A stretch of 64,000 nucleotides of DNA from Streptomyces sp. SW4 (GCA_003248315.1 QKWM01000001.1:558001-622000); one strand, 5' to 3'; shown: positions 49,854 to 59,969, counted from the stretch's first letter. Made by a program: numbers and translations. The notes: generated by a model not told the origin, from the letters alone.

Positions 49854-50327
49854 TGGCCGGGGCCTGCCCGGCACGGCAGGGTGGAGCCCGGGCGGCGGGG
49901 CCGGCCGAGTCGGCCCTCGCGGCCGCCCCGATGTGCGCACCACGGGGGAGTGCACACGAGGAACGGACACGGGGGAACTGGTGGCCGCGGACAAGAAGCT
50001 GTCCCCCTCGCTCGCATCGGCGGCTGGACCGTTCGGTGCGAGCGAGGCACCGGCTGCTGCCGCACGGCACCGGACCACGGTGACGGCCTCGACGGTGTAC
50101 GGCCGCGGTCCGCGATACTGCAGCAGCGACTCCGTGCGTGACGCGTCGAGGCCGGCTGCCGTGCCACGCCCTCCGGTGACGGGGAGACCGCGGCGCGCCC
50201 GGGGCTTCGTCGGTGCGGAGAACTTCCCCGACGGGCCCGGAGACTGGTGCGTCAGCATATTCAGCTTCCTCTGAACCCGTGTCCCCTTGACAGAAGTCCG
50301 CCTACCGCAGCGAACGGAAGCAGCTCG
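49854..50327. other. 470-bp stretch without a supported gene
   Basis: Open frames exist on both strands (for example 49933-50274 plus). None has family motifs, a good ribosome site or consistent codon bias. It may be promoter sequence for the gene at 50328. Confidence 0.4.
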
Positions 50328-51011
50328 ATGCACAGCCCAGGCGAGCCCGAAGATCTCGATCCGCCCCGCGTGATGTGGGCCAGGGCGGCGACGATGGCCG
50401 TCGCCGCCGCAGCGGGCGTCGTGCCGAGTGACGAAGTCCTCCTGGACGAGGACGGCCTCCAATGGGAACGCCACGGTTCCTGGTGGTGGCGGATCACTCT
50501 CGCCCCGGGCGGGGAAGCGGTGTTCTGCGGTCAGGACGCCGACGGCAGCGACACACATCTGTGGGACGAACCCATCGACCTGCTGGCCGGACTCCCCAGC
50601 CGGTTGAACTGGCCCGGCCTGCGCGGAGAACTCCGCGACGCCATGCTGGGCTACGTCTACTGGTACACCGACGGTGCGTGGCACCGGGTCTCCTACCCCG
50701 AGGGTCTCGAGGACGACGGTTTGGAGTCGTCGTACGACTTCCTGGGTTCCGACGAAGAGGTCATCGACCGGCTGACGGAGGGGATCCCCGACGACGCTGC
50801 CGCGGCCCGGGCCGTTGCCGGCTTCCTCGCCGAGGCACGGGAGCGCCGTCTCGCACCGGGCGAGGTCAGCGCGCTGCTGTGCGCCGTCAGCCCGGAGGCC
50901 GGCCTTGATCCGGAGCGCTGTGAGGCGGCACTCGAGACCGCCGCCCGCACCGGTCTCCTGGCCGGCACCACACCGCCCTGCGTGCCCACGGACTCGGCGG
51001 AGCTGCAGTGA
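50328..51011 (+). CDS. Hypothetical acidic cytoplasmic protein
   Basis: Intact, 227 residues, with no signal peptide or membrane helix. Acidic and Trp-rich in the middle (LQWERHGSWWWRITLAPGGEAVF, AMLGYVYWYTDGAWHRVSYPEG), then helical (DEEVIDRLTEGIPDDAAAARAVAGFLAEA). No family recognised. It looks like a partner or immunity-type protein, but that is a guess. A small secreted protein follows. Confidence 0.65.
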   Translation: MHSPGEPEDLDPPRVMWARAATMAVAAAAGVVPSDEVLLDEDGLQWERHGSWWWRITLAPGGEAVFCGQDADGSDTHLWDEPIDLLAGLPSRLNWPGLRGELRDAMLGYVYWYTDGAWHRVSYPEGLEDDGLESSYDFLGSDEEVIDRLTEGIPDDAAAARAVAGFLAEARERRLAPGEVSALLCAVSPEAGLDPERCEAALETAARTGLLAGTTPPCVPTDSAELQ

Positions 51012-51103
51012 CCCGCGGCATCGCTGAGCAGGAGGCCATCGACAGACGATCACGTCCAGGTCCCACACACCGAAGTACGGTGCAGATCTCGAAGGAGCGA
51101 TCG

Positions 51104-51388
51104 ATGCGACGGTTTCGGGCAACGCTGCTGACGGCGGCCACAGCGACCACTCTCTTCCTCTCCGCAGGAGCGGCGCACGCAGGAGCGACCTGCACCGTCG
51201 TCCGGGACGACGCGCCAGTCTACGCCGGGAACAACCCGTGGACGGAGATCGTGGCCTGGCTCGACCGGGGAGCACTGGTCAACGCCACGAGCGCGGACTC
51301 CCAAGGCATGTGGCGGGTCGCGCATCCGGACACGGGCTCACACATGGGCTACATGCGCACGGGGGACGTCCACTGTGCGATGGGATGA
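51104..51388 (+). CDS. Small secreted SH3-like protein
   Basis: Intact, 94 residues. GAAGGAG then ATG 51104. Sec signal MRRFRATLLTAATATTLFLS with an AHA cleavage site. The mature part (ATCTVVRDDAPVYAGNNPWTEIVAWLDRGALVNATSADSQGMWRVAHP) has bacterial-SH3 spacing and two Cys. It overlaps the next gene by 14 bases. Confidence 0.75.
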   Translation: MRRFRATLLTAATATTLFLSAGAAHAGATCTVVRDDAPVYAGNNPWTEIVAWLDRGALVNATSADSQGMWRVAHPDTGSHMGYMRTGDVHCAMG

Positions 51389-51965
51389 GACTGACGTGGT
51401 GCACGCCTGGACCGGCGGTCCGGGAAAGCACACGCATCTCGTGGCCGCGCCGAACGCGGACCCCATGATCGTGGAGGCGGAGCAGCTCACGGACGGCACG
51501 GTGAAGGTGTCGAGCAGAACGGGCTTCCAGATCGTCGCCGACTCACTCCTGGTCTCGCACACCGCGGGGTTCACCGGACGAGCCTGGGTCCTGCCGGTAC
51601 CGGGACGTGCCACGCGCCTGCGGGTCGACGCGGACGCGCAGTGGTCGATGCGCGTGCGGACCAGCCGGGCGGCACAGCCGCTCCTCGGGTCACGCACCGG
51701 CCGTGGCCCGGACGTGCTGATCTATACGGGCCCAGACACCGATGCACAGTTCACCCACACCGAGGAGAAGGACGCCTTCGGGATCGGCGGCACGGCGTTT
51801 CTGTGGTGCCTGCCCCTGGGGTGGGGAAACAGCACGAGCAGAAAGGACGTTCACCTGCTGACCGCCGGCGACGACCTGCATGCGCCCGTCCGGTTGCCCG
51901 GCCCCTGCCTGCTCTTCGTCCAAGCGGACTTCAGCTGGACGATCACGGCAGTACCACCCCGTTGA
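51375..51965 (+). CDS. Hypothetical beta-rich protein
   Basis: Intact, 196 residues from GTG 51375; GTG 51396 is possible. It is rich in beta-strand and Thr/Ser/Val (MIVEAEQLTDGTVKVSSRTGFQIVADS, CLLFVQADFSWTITAVPP), with no signal peptide. No family recognised. Its start overlap suggests coupling with the SH3-like gene. Confidence 0.6.
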   Translation: MRWDETDVVHAWTGGPGKHTHLVAAPNADPMIVEAEQLTDGTVKVSSRTGFQIVADSLLVSHTAGFTGRAWVLPVPGRATRLRVDADAQWSMRVRTSRAAQPLLGSRTGRGPDVLIYTGPDTDAQFTHTEEKDAFGIGGTAFLWCLPLGWGNSTSRKDVHLLTAGDDLHAPVRLPGPCLLFVQADFSWTITAVPPR

Positions 51966-52053
51966 GCGCCCGAGCCGTGCCGGACGAACGAACGGCGGCG
52001 GCGCCCGGGAACCTTGCTGGTGAGTCAGGAGAGGGGCGCCGACCGGATACGGC

Positions 52054-52310
52054 TCACGTGTCGTGGCGGAGCGACCGCCAGATCGGTTCGGGCAGGATAC
52101 GCCGGGGCCTCGGCGAGGTCGGCGTCGTAGGTGCTGGACAGGAGGCGTCACGAGACCTCGGCGATCGGTCCGATGACGAGTGCTTCGATCAGTGACTCGG
52201 GGATCGGGGCCATCTCACCCGCCGCGACCCGCAGGTTCAGCCACTCCGCGATGGCCCGCCGCAACGGTTCCTTGGCATCGTGCAGATCACCGACGTCTGC
52301 GTGCGGGGGC
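52054..52310 (-). pseudogene. TetR C-terminal remnant
   Basis: A minus-strand frame reads DLHDAKEPLRRAIAEWLNLRVAAGEMAPIPESLIEALVIGPIAEVS, a TetR ligand-domain ending, then an in-frame TGA. Related sequence follows (RLLSSTYDADLAEAP, then in another frame RILPEPIWRSLRHDT). The DNA-binding half is absent because the upstream gene ends at 52355. Confidence 0.55.
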
Positions 52311-52354
52311 ACGGGACGACGCAGTGGACTTCGCGTGCCGCGCCGGGACGCGGC

Positions 52355-53831
52355 TCAGTGCGAGGTGTCGCCCTGCCGCGTGGGAATGGCGAGGACGAGG
52401 TCGGGGGTCAGGAAGTCGAGTCGTTCCAGCGGCCGGCCGTAGGACCAGTGCGGAGCACGGTGGAAACAGAGGTCGCTGGGGAGCGGCATGCCGCTCAGCA
52501 CGGCCAGATGGCTGCCCGGGGGCAGGCCGTCGAGGACGGCGGTGTCGTAACCGGACTGCTCCCACTCGACGGTGGACAGCGGACGGATCCACGGCTGTCC
52601 GGTGTTGGGGGAGAACCAGCGCGTGGCATGACGTACGGAGCGGGCGAAGTCCGGGGACCGCGCGGCCTCGCGGCCGATCCGCGCCAGGTCGAGGAGGAAG
52701 CGGGGCAGGTTGTCCGACAAGAGGGTCAGCTCCGGGTGGCGTCGCAGCCGGTCGGGGTCGGCGGGCACGGATACGACCGGCCCCAGGCGCCGGTCCGCCG
52801 GTCCACCCTGACGTGGACCAGGGCCCGTTGGCCGCGATACGTGACCTGGGCCAGCGGGTGGTACGTGCCGTCACCGCCGATCATGCGGTGGACGACCGGG
52901 TCGACGTCGGTGGAACGCGGTCCCTGGGCCAGGTCCAGGCGGGGCAGCCCGCCACGCCCAGGCCGCCGATCGCTGCGCGGAGGATTCGGATCTCCTCGGG
53001 AACCGAGGCCGTTTCCGCGGACGGGTCCGCCGGCTCGAGCCGCACGTACGCGGGGCGGCCGCCGCCAGTTCCTCGAGCTCGGCGACGGCTCGGGCCGCGG
53101 CGTCGCCGGGCAGCGAGTGGCGGCGGACGGGGAGGACGAAGTCGCCGCTCACGACGGACTCGAGCGCCAGCAGCCGCCCTCCTCCGAGGACACGGTACGA
53201 CAGCGTGCTGCCACTGGTGTCCGCGGTGCCGTCGCCGCTGGAGAAGTACGGTCTCCAGCCCGGCAGCGAGCAGGGATAGGCCGGCACGGTGCGGAGATCG
53301 ACGACGTCGGTCAGCGAGTGCCCGCGTCCGACCAGCGCCGCCAGCTCCCGGTCCTGTCCTTCGGCGACCTCGATCGAGGGCACGGCACGGGTCGTCGACC
53401 GCGGCGCCGGGCGGTCGGCGGGGTCCCCTCCGTCGGCGAGGTGCCGCGCGAGCGAGATCAGCCAGTCGCTGAACGTGGCGGCCTCGATGACGATGTCGCC
53501 GTACTCCTTGCGCAGGACGGGTCCCCAGTCGTCCCCTCGGCCTGCCCGGGCCGGTGCGGTCCCGCAGGAGCGGCTCCCACGACGATCTCCTCGTACCAGT
53601 CGAGGAGGAGGACACCGGAGTCCTCGTCGACATCACAGGGTCCGAAGGAGAAGACGTCACCGTCCGCCTCCAGCCCGCCCGCCGCACGCAACACCTGCCG
53701 CACGGTCTCCGGCACCGGCACGCCCCAGCCGTCCATCTCCTGGTCGCTGAACCCCGGCACAGCGCCAGGTCGCCGTCCCGCTCCGCCACCGCCGACCGCA
53801 GCGCCGCGAGGGCGATCGAGGCCTCGTTCAT
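52355..53831 (-). CDS. Hypothetical protein, SUKH-like N-terminus
   Basis: About 490 residues with several frame changes (about 53760, 53540, 53060, 52945 and 52790). The start is MNEASIALAALRSAVAERDG. The first 150 residues (VRQVLRAAGGLEADGDVFSFGP, SGVLLLDWYEEIVV, ATFSDWLISLARHL) resemble SMI1/KNR4 (SUKH) proteins, which often act as immunity proteins to polymorphic toxins. The C-terminal half (LSGMPLPSDLCFHRAPHWSYG, TPDLVLAIPTRQGDTSH) was not recognised. The family call is tentative. Confidence 0.45.
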
Positions 53832-53997
53832 GACCGCACCTCCGAGGCGGCGGGCTCGACGGGCGGCACGGTGCCGGGCGGCCGGTCCCGTACCTCGTCC
53901 GCCGCCGGGCGACAGCCATGGCCGCCGCCCGAACCCCGTCGGTCCGGGCAGGTCGAGGCTTCGGGGCTCATCCGGTCTGCGCACGTACGTCTCTCGT

Positions 53998-54290
53998 TCA
54001 TCGCTGCGAAAGGCAAGTCCTCTCACCCTGACGTGCGTTGCCGACCATCGGTTCCCAGGGAGGCTCTTGTGAGCCGGCCGGTGGCGCGGCACGAGATCGC
54101 CGTTGTCCTGCATCGTCACCGTGCAACCGCTGTTGCAGATCGCCCGGTTGCCTCCCAGGGTTCCGGAGAACGAACCGCCGACGCATGCCGCGGCCGCCGC
54201 GGCCGGCTGCGCCAGAGCCATGTCGCGCGCTGAGACGGAGTGCTCTGCTCACCCCTGGACCACTTGCCGGAAGGCACGTTCGCCGATGCC
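53998..54290 (-). pseudogene. Secreted lectin-like fragment
   Basis: A minus-strand frame reads AQPAAAAAACVGGSFSGTLGG, then RAICNSGCTVTMQDNGDLV. The last stretch resembles one strand unit of a bulb-type (mannose-binding) lectin after a signal peptide. The frame then shifts and ends RTCLSQR at 53998. Another frame upstream holds similar secreted-like sequence (DNAVVIASGE). The gene is broken or badly sequenced. Confidence 0.35.
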
Positions 54291-54546
54291 TCACCGCTCG
54301 CGATCACGACCGCGTTGTCGTGCGCGAGGTGCCCTTGCGCTGTACGCGCCGTCGGCGGCGCCACCCGTCCACACCGCCGACACCGGGGCCTGGTGTCGGC
54401 GCACTGGCTGAGGGACAAGGGCTCAGACCATGTTCCTGCCGCGCGGGTTCTCGCCGTTGAACTGCTCGCCGGACTCCCCGCAGGGCGGAGGGGGTCGGTC
54501 CTTGCGGAGGAGGTGGCCCGGCCGCCGCTCACTGCACGATGGACCC

Positions 54547-55032
54547 ATGCCCCCTTCGCAGAAGAAGCACCTCGCCGCATCCCTCACCGCGTGTTCCGGC
54601 GCCCTCGCCTACACCGTCAGCAAGGTGGACCTGGCGCGCGAGGGCAAGCTGGGCATGCCGGGTTTTCCTGCGCCGGCTGAGGCCTACGCCGCCGTCGCGG
54701 ACGTCGAGACCGCCCAACTGGCCAACGCGGCCCTCGGCTTGCTGATGGCCGTCGTGTCGCTGCTCCTCGTGCGCCTGCCGCGGACCCCGCTCCTGCGATG
54801 GCCGGTGCTTGTCGTCTCCTGGGCAGGCATCGCCATGGTGGGAGCGGGCGTCCTAGGCTTCGGCGCCCGCGCGGCGGGCCTGGCACCGAGCCTGGGCGCC
54901 ACCCCTCCTCATATGCTCACCGCGCTCGCCGCATTGCTCGTCGGCGCCGTGTGGGCGGCGGCCTGGACCGTCGCCACCGTCTCCGCCACGCGCAGCCACC
55001 GCGGGCAGCGTGCCGCCATCGCCCACCGGTGA
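54547..55032 (+). CDS. Small four-helix membrane protein
   Basis: Intact, 161 residues. ATG 54547 (MPPSQKKHLAASLTACSGALAYTVSKVDLA). Later helices are ANAALGLLMAVVSLLLVRL, WPVLVVSWAGIAMVGAGVLGFGARAAGL and MLTALAALLVGAVWAAAWTVATVSA. The KVDLAREGKLGMPGFPAPAEAYA loop is a recurring feature of actinobacterial membrane proteins of unknown role. Confidence 0.7.
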   Translation: MPPSQKKHLAASLTACSGALAYTVSKVDLAREGKLGMPGFPAPAEAYAAVADVETAQLANAALGLLMAVVSLLLVRLPRTPLLRWPVLVVSWAGIAMVGAGVLGFGARAAGLAPSLGATPPHMLTALAALLVGAVWAAAWTVATVSATRSHRGQRAAIAHR

Positions 55033-55104
55033 AGTGCCAAGTCCGCGGCCGGCGCACCGGGTTGACGGCAGACAAGGACACCTGCCCGGCGGCACCGCCC
55101 GCAC

Positions 55105-55818
55105 CTACGCGGAACCGGCGCTGTCTCCGAGTTCCTTGCGCGCGGCGAGTATGTCGAGCAACTCGTCGGCGCTCGCCCGCGTGTGGCGTTCGACCTCGGC
55201 CTCGATGGCGGCGTGGTCGCCGCCGAGGATGGCCTCGATGAGCCGTTCGTGGACGTGCAGCGCGCGGTCGGGGTCGGACCGTGCGCTCTCGTCGACGGTG
55301 ATGGCGACGTTGATCTGCGCTTCCACCGTGGGCCAGAGCCGCTTCAGCATGGAGTTGTCGGAGGCGTCCCAGATGGTGCGGTGCAGGGCGACGTGCGCCT
55401 GGTGGAGGCGTGCGGCGTCCTGGGACGTGTGCGCGGCGCGGTACTCCTGCCACGCGGTGTTCAGCCGCGCCTTGCGGGAGCCGTCGGGGTCATCGGCAAC
55501 CGCTCGCGCCGCGAGGGTCTCCAGGGCGACGCGGACGGCCGCGATGTCGGTGATGAACTTCTCGTCGATCACGCGGACGACGACGCCGCGGTAGGGCTGC
55601 TGCTCGAGGAGGCCCTCGTGGATCAGCTGGTAGACGGCTTCTCGGAGGGTGGGGCGGCTGACGCCGAGCCGCTGGGCGACGTGGACCTCGCGCACCCGCT
55701 CGCCGGCCCTGAGCTCGCCGGCCAGGATCGCCCGGCGGAGCTCGTCGGCCACCGCGTCCCGGCGCGTCTGGGTGGTGACCGGCCTGGGGCCGACGGCCCG
55801 GTCGCCGCGCTCGCTCAT
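55105..55818 (-). CDS. GntR/FCD-family regulator of the hydroxyproline locus
   Basis: Intact, 237 residues. wHTH: RRDAVADELRRAILAGELRAGERVREVHVAQRLGVSRPTLREAVYQLIHEGLLEQQPYRG. The FCD helical domain has metal/ligand residues (ALHRTIWDASDNSML, ALHVHERLIEAILGGDHAAIEAEVERH). A CGCAGATTGT half-site lies 9 bases upstream of its ATG. The same half-site forms a palindrome before the catabolic operon at 57572. It is probably a repressor relieved by hydroxyproline or a metabolite. Confidence 0.88.
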   Translation of the reverse strand: MSERGDRAVGPRPVTTQTRRDAVADELRRAILAGELRAGERVREVHVAQRLGVSRPTLREAVYQLIHEGLLEQQPYRGVVVRVIDEKFITDIAAVRVALETLAARAVADDPDGSRKARLNTAWQEYRAAHTSQDAARLHQAHVALHRTIWDASDNSMLKRLWPTVEAQINVAITVDESARSDPDRALHVHERLIEAILGGDHAAIEAEVERHTRASADELLDILAARKELGDSAGSA

Positions 55819-55928
55819 GGAACCTCCGCAGATTGTCAGACCGCAATTGTAGGGGACCGTCGTCGGCGCGAGCGGGTCCGGTCGCGGAGCACGGGCGGGG
55901 TGACGCCGGACCATGAGCCGGCGCCCGG

Positions 55929-56785
55929 TCAGGGCGGGTCGCCGGCCGTCATGTCCCGCAGGTGCTCCGAGAACGGGAGCGTCGCGGGGTGACCGGGGTG
56001 CGCGGCCAGGCCAGCCGGACCGTGACGGGAGGCGCGTCGGCGAGGGAAGGTACCGGACACCGGGGTGAGGGTGGCTGTGTTCCGTCCCCTCGGCCGTGAC
56101 GCCCGCGCCTCACCGGTGGCGATCACGGTGAGCCACTCGTCCACATTGGCCACTTCGAACGCTCGCGGGCGCTCGCCGTCGGGCCACAGGCCGGTCGTCG
56201 TGGCGGCGGTGGAGCACAGCACCACCGGTCGGTCGGCGAGGTCGGCCAGCCGCACGGTCGCCCGACGGGTCAGGGGATCGCCCTCCGGTACGGCGGCCAC
56301 GCGCCGTTCCCGGTACAGGGGAGGACCCGGAGGCCGGCGCCGTCGGCCGGAGCCGTGCGCAGGAGCGCGGCGTCGACGTCCCCGCGCCGTAGTGCCGCCT
56401 CCGGATCGTCGTGGCGATGTACGCGGACCGGGGTGTCCGGGTGCCGCTCACGCCAGGCGCGCAGGAGCGGCACCGTGCGGTCGCCGAGGGTGGACCAGGC
56501 GAAACCGAGGCGCAGCGGCCGCCGTACCGCGGTGGTCTCCGCCAGGGCGTCGTCCAGTTGCCGGAGGATGGCGTGGGCGCGCTCGTACAGGCGCCGGCCG
56601 GCCGCGGTGAGGTGCAGAGTGCGGGTGGTGCGGTCCACCAGGCGTACGCCGACCCGGCTCTCCAGCTGCTGCAGGGTGCGCGAGAGCGCGGGCTGGCCGA
56701 TGTGCAGGGCCGCCGCGGCGTCGGTGATGGTGCCCTCGTCGCCGATGGCGGCCAGCGCCCGAAGGTGCCGTAGCTCCACATTCAT
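55929..56785 (-). CDS. LysR-family regulator
   Basis: About 286 residues. HTH: MNVELRHLRALAAIGDEGTITDAAAALHIGQPALSRTLQQLESRVGVRLVDR. The effector half is split near 56310, 56100 and 56010 and ends LPFSEHLRDMTAGDPP. It is divergent from the SDR gene (start 56856) over 70 bases and likely controls it. Confidence 0.83.
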
Positions 56786-56855
56786 GACTGTGGAGCATAA
56801 GTCCTCCACGGCAGGCATTTCCCCGGCCTGTCGGACCGGGCCTAGCGTCGACGCC

Positions 56856-57451
56856 ATGAAGATCCTTCTCATCGGAGCCACCGGCACGCTCGGTACGGCG
56901 GTCCACGAGGCGCTGGCCTCGCGCGGGCACGAGATCGTCACCGTGGGGCGTACCGGTGGTGAACTGCGGTACGACGTGACCGACGCCGCCCAGGTGGCGG
57001 CCCTCTACGACCGCGTGGGCCAGGTCGACGCGGTGGTCGGCGCCGCGGGCGACGTGCCCTACAAGCCGGTCACCGAGATGACCCCCGAGGACTACACGCG
57101 TGCTTTCCGCGGCAAGGTGCTCAGCCAGATCGACCTCGTGCGCCAGGGTGTTTCCCGTGTCGCGGAGAGGGGTTCCTTCACGCTGATCAGCGGCGTGCTC
57201 GCCCATGAGCCGATCCCCACGAGCACTGCGGCCTCCATGGCCAACGGGGCGATCGAGGCGTTCGTCCGCGCCGCTGCCATCGAAATCGCCCCGCAGCGCA
57301 TCAACGCGGTCGGTCCCACCGTCTTCACGGAGAGCCTCGCCGCATACGGGGACTTCTTCCCGGGGTGCCGTCGGTGCCCGTCGCCGACGTGGCCCAGGCC
57401 TATGTCCGTTCCGTCGAGGGCGGCCAGACCGGCCAGGTCTATGCGCCGTAG
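56856..57451 (+). CDS. Short-chain dehydrogenase/reductase
   Basis: About 198 residues, one base lost near 57362. Cofactor motif LIGATGTLGTAVHEAL at the N-terminus, an Asn-less GAAGDVPYKPV instead of NNAG, and SGVLAHEPIPTSTAASMANGAIEAFVRAAAIE, where the usual YxxxK is replaced by a SMANGA stretch. This is the atypical (short, 200-residue) SDR group often paired with LysR. A strong terminator follows. Confidence 0.83.
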
Positions 57452-57472
57452 CGCGCGTCTGCGGTGACGCTG

Positions 57473-57502
57473 AAGGGGCCCCACAGGTCGGTGGGGCCCC
57501 TT
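57473..57502 (+). terminator. Intrinsic-type terminator after the SDR gene
   Basis: Perfect 12-base arms AAGGGGCCCCAC / GTGGGGCCCCTT with a 6-base loop and a following T, 21 bases after the stop. Confidence 0.85.
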
Positions 57503-57571
57503 TGCGTTCACGGGAAGTTCACACCCGCGTATTGACTCGCCGCTGCGGCGAGCTTAGCGTCACTTCCACGA

Positions 57572-57594
57572 CGCAGATTGTTTGACAATCTGCG
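57572..57594. promoter_or_regulatory. Operator palindrome of the hydroxyproline operon
   Basis: CGCAGATTGT-TTG-ACAATCTGCG has perfect 10-base arms and sits 68 bases before the first catabolic gene. The left arm is repeated exactly at 55827-55836 in front of the gntR gene. It is the probable GntR/FCD binding site. Confidence 0.75.
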
Positions 57595-57661
57595 GGAGGG
57601 GCGGGTTGCCGCCCGGTGCGAGAGGCGTCCCTCGGCGCCCTGTCAGGAGGTACACGACTCC

Positions 57662-58905
57662 ATGCGAATCATCGTTGTAGGCGCTGGCGCGGTCGGGCTG
57701 GCGAGTGCCTACCGGCTGGCCAGGAGCGGCTGTGACGTGGCGGTCCTGGACGCCCGTCGTGCGGGTTCCGCCGCCAGCCACGGCAACGCGGCCAAGATCG
57801 CGCTGGCGGAGAGCGGCCCCGTACCGGCTCCCGGTGTCGTACTCCAGGGACTGCGGTGGATGCTGAAGCCGGACAGCCCGTTGTACGTCAAGCCCTCCCT
57901 GGCCCCGGACTTCCTGAAGTTCATGCTGCGCATGGCCCGGCACTGCACCGCGCGTGACTTCCGGGCGGGCCTCGAGACGACGCTCCGCCTGGCCGAGGGA
58001 ACGATGGACCTCCTCGACGACTGGAACCGCGACGGGATCTCCTTCGAGATGCACAAGGCCGGCGTCCTCCTCGCCTTCGAGACCCGGGCGCGGTACCAGG
58101 AGCAGTGCGCGTCGCTCGACGTCTTCGAGCGGTTCGGCATGGTGCCCGAGCACCTGCACGGCGACGCGGTCCGGGAGAAGGAACCCGCGCTCAACGACCG
58201 CAACCGGTACGGCCTGTTCTTCCCGGACGACCGGCAGGTCGAGCCCGACTCCCTCACCGCCGGTCTCCTCAAGCGCTGCCGGGAACTGGGCGTGGAGATC
58301 CACGAGCACACCCCGGTCCGCCGGTTCCTGCGCCAGGGCGAGACCGTCACCGGCGTCCTCACCGACAAGGGCGAGATCACGGGCGAAACTCTTCTGCTGG
58401 CCGCGGGCGTGTGGACCGGCCGTATGAGCCGTGAGCTGGGAGTGCCGCTTCCCATCCGGCCCGGCAAGGGCTACAGCGTCGACTACTCCCCTGCCCCCGT
58501 TCAGCTGCGCACCTCCCTCACCCTGGAGGATGCCCGGGTGGCGGTGACCCCGCTCGACGGCTTCCTCCGGCTTGCCGGAACGATGGAGTTCGGCGGCCTG
58601 GAGGAAAGCGTCGACCCCCGCCGCGTAGGCGCCATCAAGCAGGCCGCGGCCGACGCCTTCACCGGATGGGACAACCCCCGGGCGAGGCCGGGCCATGGGC
58701 GGGCCTGCGGCCCATGACCCCGGACGGGCTGCCCGTCATCGGCCGTCTGGGCCCGCTGCCCAACGTCTACGTCGCCTCGGGCCACGGAATGCTGGGACTC
58801 ACCCTCGCTCCGGCCACCGCCGAGATCATCACGGAGGTCGTCACACAGCGGCGCGTCCCGGCCGTCGCCGAACCGGTCTCACCGTTCCGCTTCACCCGCC
58901 GGTGA
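57662..58905 (+). CDS. FAD-dependent D-amino-acid/hydroxyproline dehydrogenase (DadA-type)
   Basis: About 414 residues, one base lost near 58685. AGGAGGT before ATG 57662. FAD loop MRIIVVGAGAVGLASAYRLARSG. DAO-family C-terminal block PMTPDGLPVIGRLGPLPNVYVASGHGMLGLTLAPATAE. With the neighbouring enzymes, the likely reaction is oxidation of cis-4-hydroxy-D-proline to pyrroline-4-hydroxy-2-carboxylate. It is the first gene of the operon. Confidence 0.87.
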
Positions 58906-59051
58906 CCGTACCGGTCGCCGGCAGAACACCCCGCGGCCGGCGTCCCCTTGTGCGACCGCGTCCGCAGGAGCGGCGCACCGACGCCGAGTCCCCTTCCACC
59001 CACCGGGTGCCGAACCCCTTCCACCCACCCTCCGACCGCAGGAGACCACTG

Positions 59052-59969
59052 ATGAGCGCCCAGCAGTTCACCGGCATTCTCGCCGCCGTCGTCACCCCCT
59101 TCACCGCGGACGGCTCCGCCGTCGACGCCGACGGCGTCCGGCGCCAGGCCGAGCACATCATCGGCGGCGGCGTCCACGGCCTCGTCCCCGGCGGCAGCAC
59201 CGGCGAGTTCACCGCCCTGAGCATCGACGAGCGCAAGCAGACCACCGAGCTGTACGTGGAAGCAGCCGCCGGCCGCGTCCCGGTGATCGCCGGCACGGGC
59301 GCGCTGAGCACGGCCGAGACCATGGAGCTGAGCGTGCACGCCGAGAAGGCCGGCGCGGACGCGGTCATGATCGTGCCGCCGTTCTACGACGCCCCGTCCT
59401 TCGAGGAACTCCTCGCCTTCTACGGCGACGTCTCCGAAGCCATCGACATCCCGATCATGTACTACAACATCCCCGCCGCCACCGGAGTCCACCTCACCCC
59501 CGAGCAGCTCGCGGAGCTGGGCCGCAGGACCGGCGTGACCTCGTACAAGGACACCGGCGGCGACTTCGCCTGGTTCTCCGCCGTCAAGGAGCAGTACGCC
59601 GAGGACATCACGGCCCTCAACGGCTGGGACACGCTCACCTTCGCCGCCCTCGCGAGCGGCGCGCAGGCCGGCGTCTGGGGCACCGCGAGCGTGATCCCGC
59701 GCCTGTGCGCCGACCTGTACGAGGCGGTCGCCGTCCGCGGCGACCTGGCGGCCGGGCGTGAGCTGTGGGCGAAGATCTTCCCGATCTGCCGGTTCCTGGA
59801 GTCCCACAACTACGCCTGCGGCATCAAGACCGGTGTCGAGCTCGTCGGCGTGAGCGCAGGCCCGACCCGCCGCCCCGTCCTGCCGCTGGCGCCCGAGCAC
59901 CGCGAGGAGCTGCGGACCCTGCTCGCCGCCGCGGGCGTCGAGACCGTGGCCGGCACGGTGGCCGTGTGA
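59052..59969 (+). CDS. DapA-family lyase, pyrroline-4-hydroxy-2-carboxylate deaminase-like
   Basis: Intact, 305 residues. The DHDPS/NAL fold shows LVPGGSTGEFTALS, MYYNIPAATG (Tyr) and the Schiff-base Lys in GVTSYKDTGGDF (about 163). In hydroxyproline pathways this family deaminates the pyrroline to 2-oxoglutarate semialdehyde. Its stop overlaps the next start (TGATG). Confidence 0.87.
   Translation: MSAQQFTGILAAVVTPFTADGSAVDADGVRRQAEHIIGGGVHGLVPGGSTGEFTALSIDERKQTTELYVEAAAGRVPVIAGTGALSTAETMELSVHAEKAGADAVMIVPPFYDAPSFEELLAFYGDVSEAIDIPIMYYNIPAATGVHLTPEQLAELGRRTGVTSYKDTGGDFAWFSAVKEQYAEDITALNGWDTLTFAALASGAQAGVWGTASVIPRLCADLYEAVAVRGDLAAGRELWAKIFPICRFLESHNYACGIKTGVELVGVSAGPTRRPVLPLAPEHREELRTLLAAAGVETVAGTVAV

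Noticed and set aside
47398-50070. 890-codon minus-strand open frame
   Set aside because: Antisense to an intact histidine kinase and regulator with clear motifs; no family features of its own.
49933-50274. Short plus-strand open frame
   Set aside because: No ribosome site, no motif, and unlike typical coding composition; left as unassigned.
56856-57451. SDR gene as part of the hydroxyproline operon
   Set aside because: A strong terminator (57473-57502) and a new operator separate it from the operon; it is paired with the divergent LysR gene instead.
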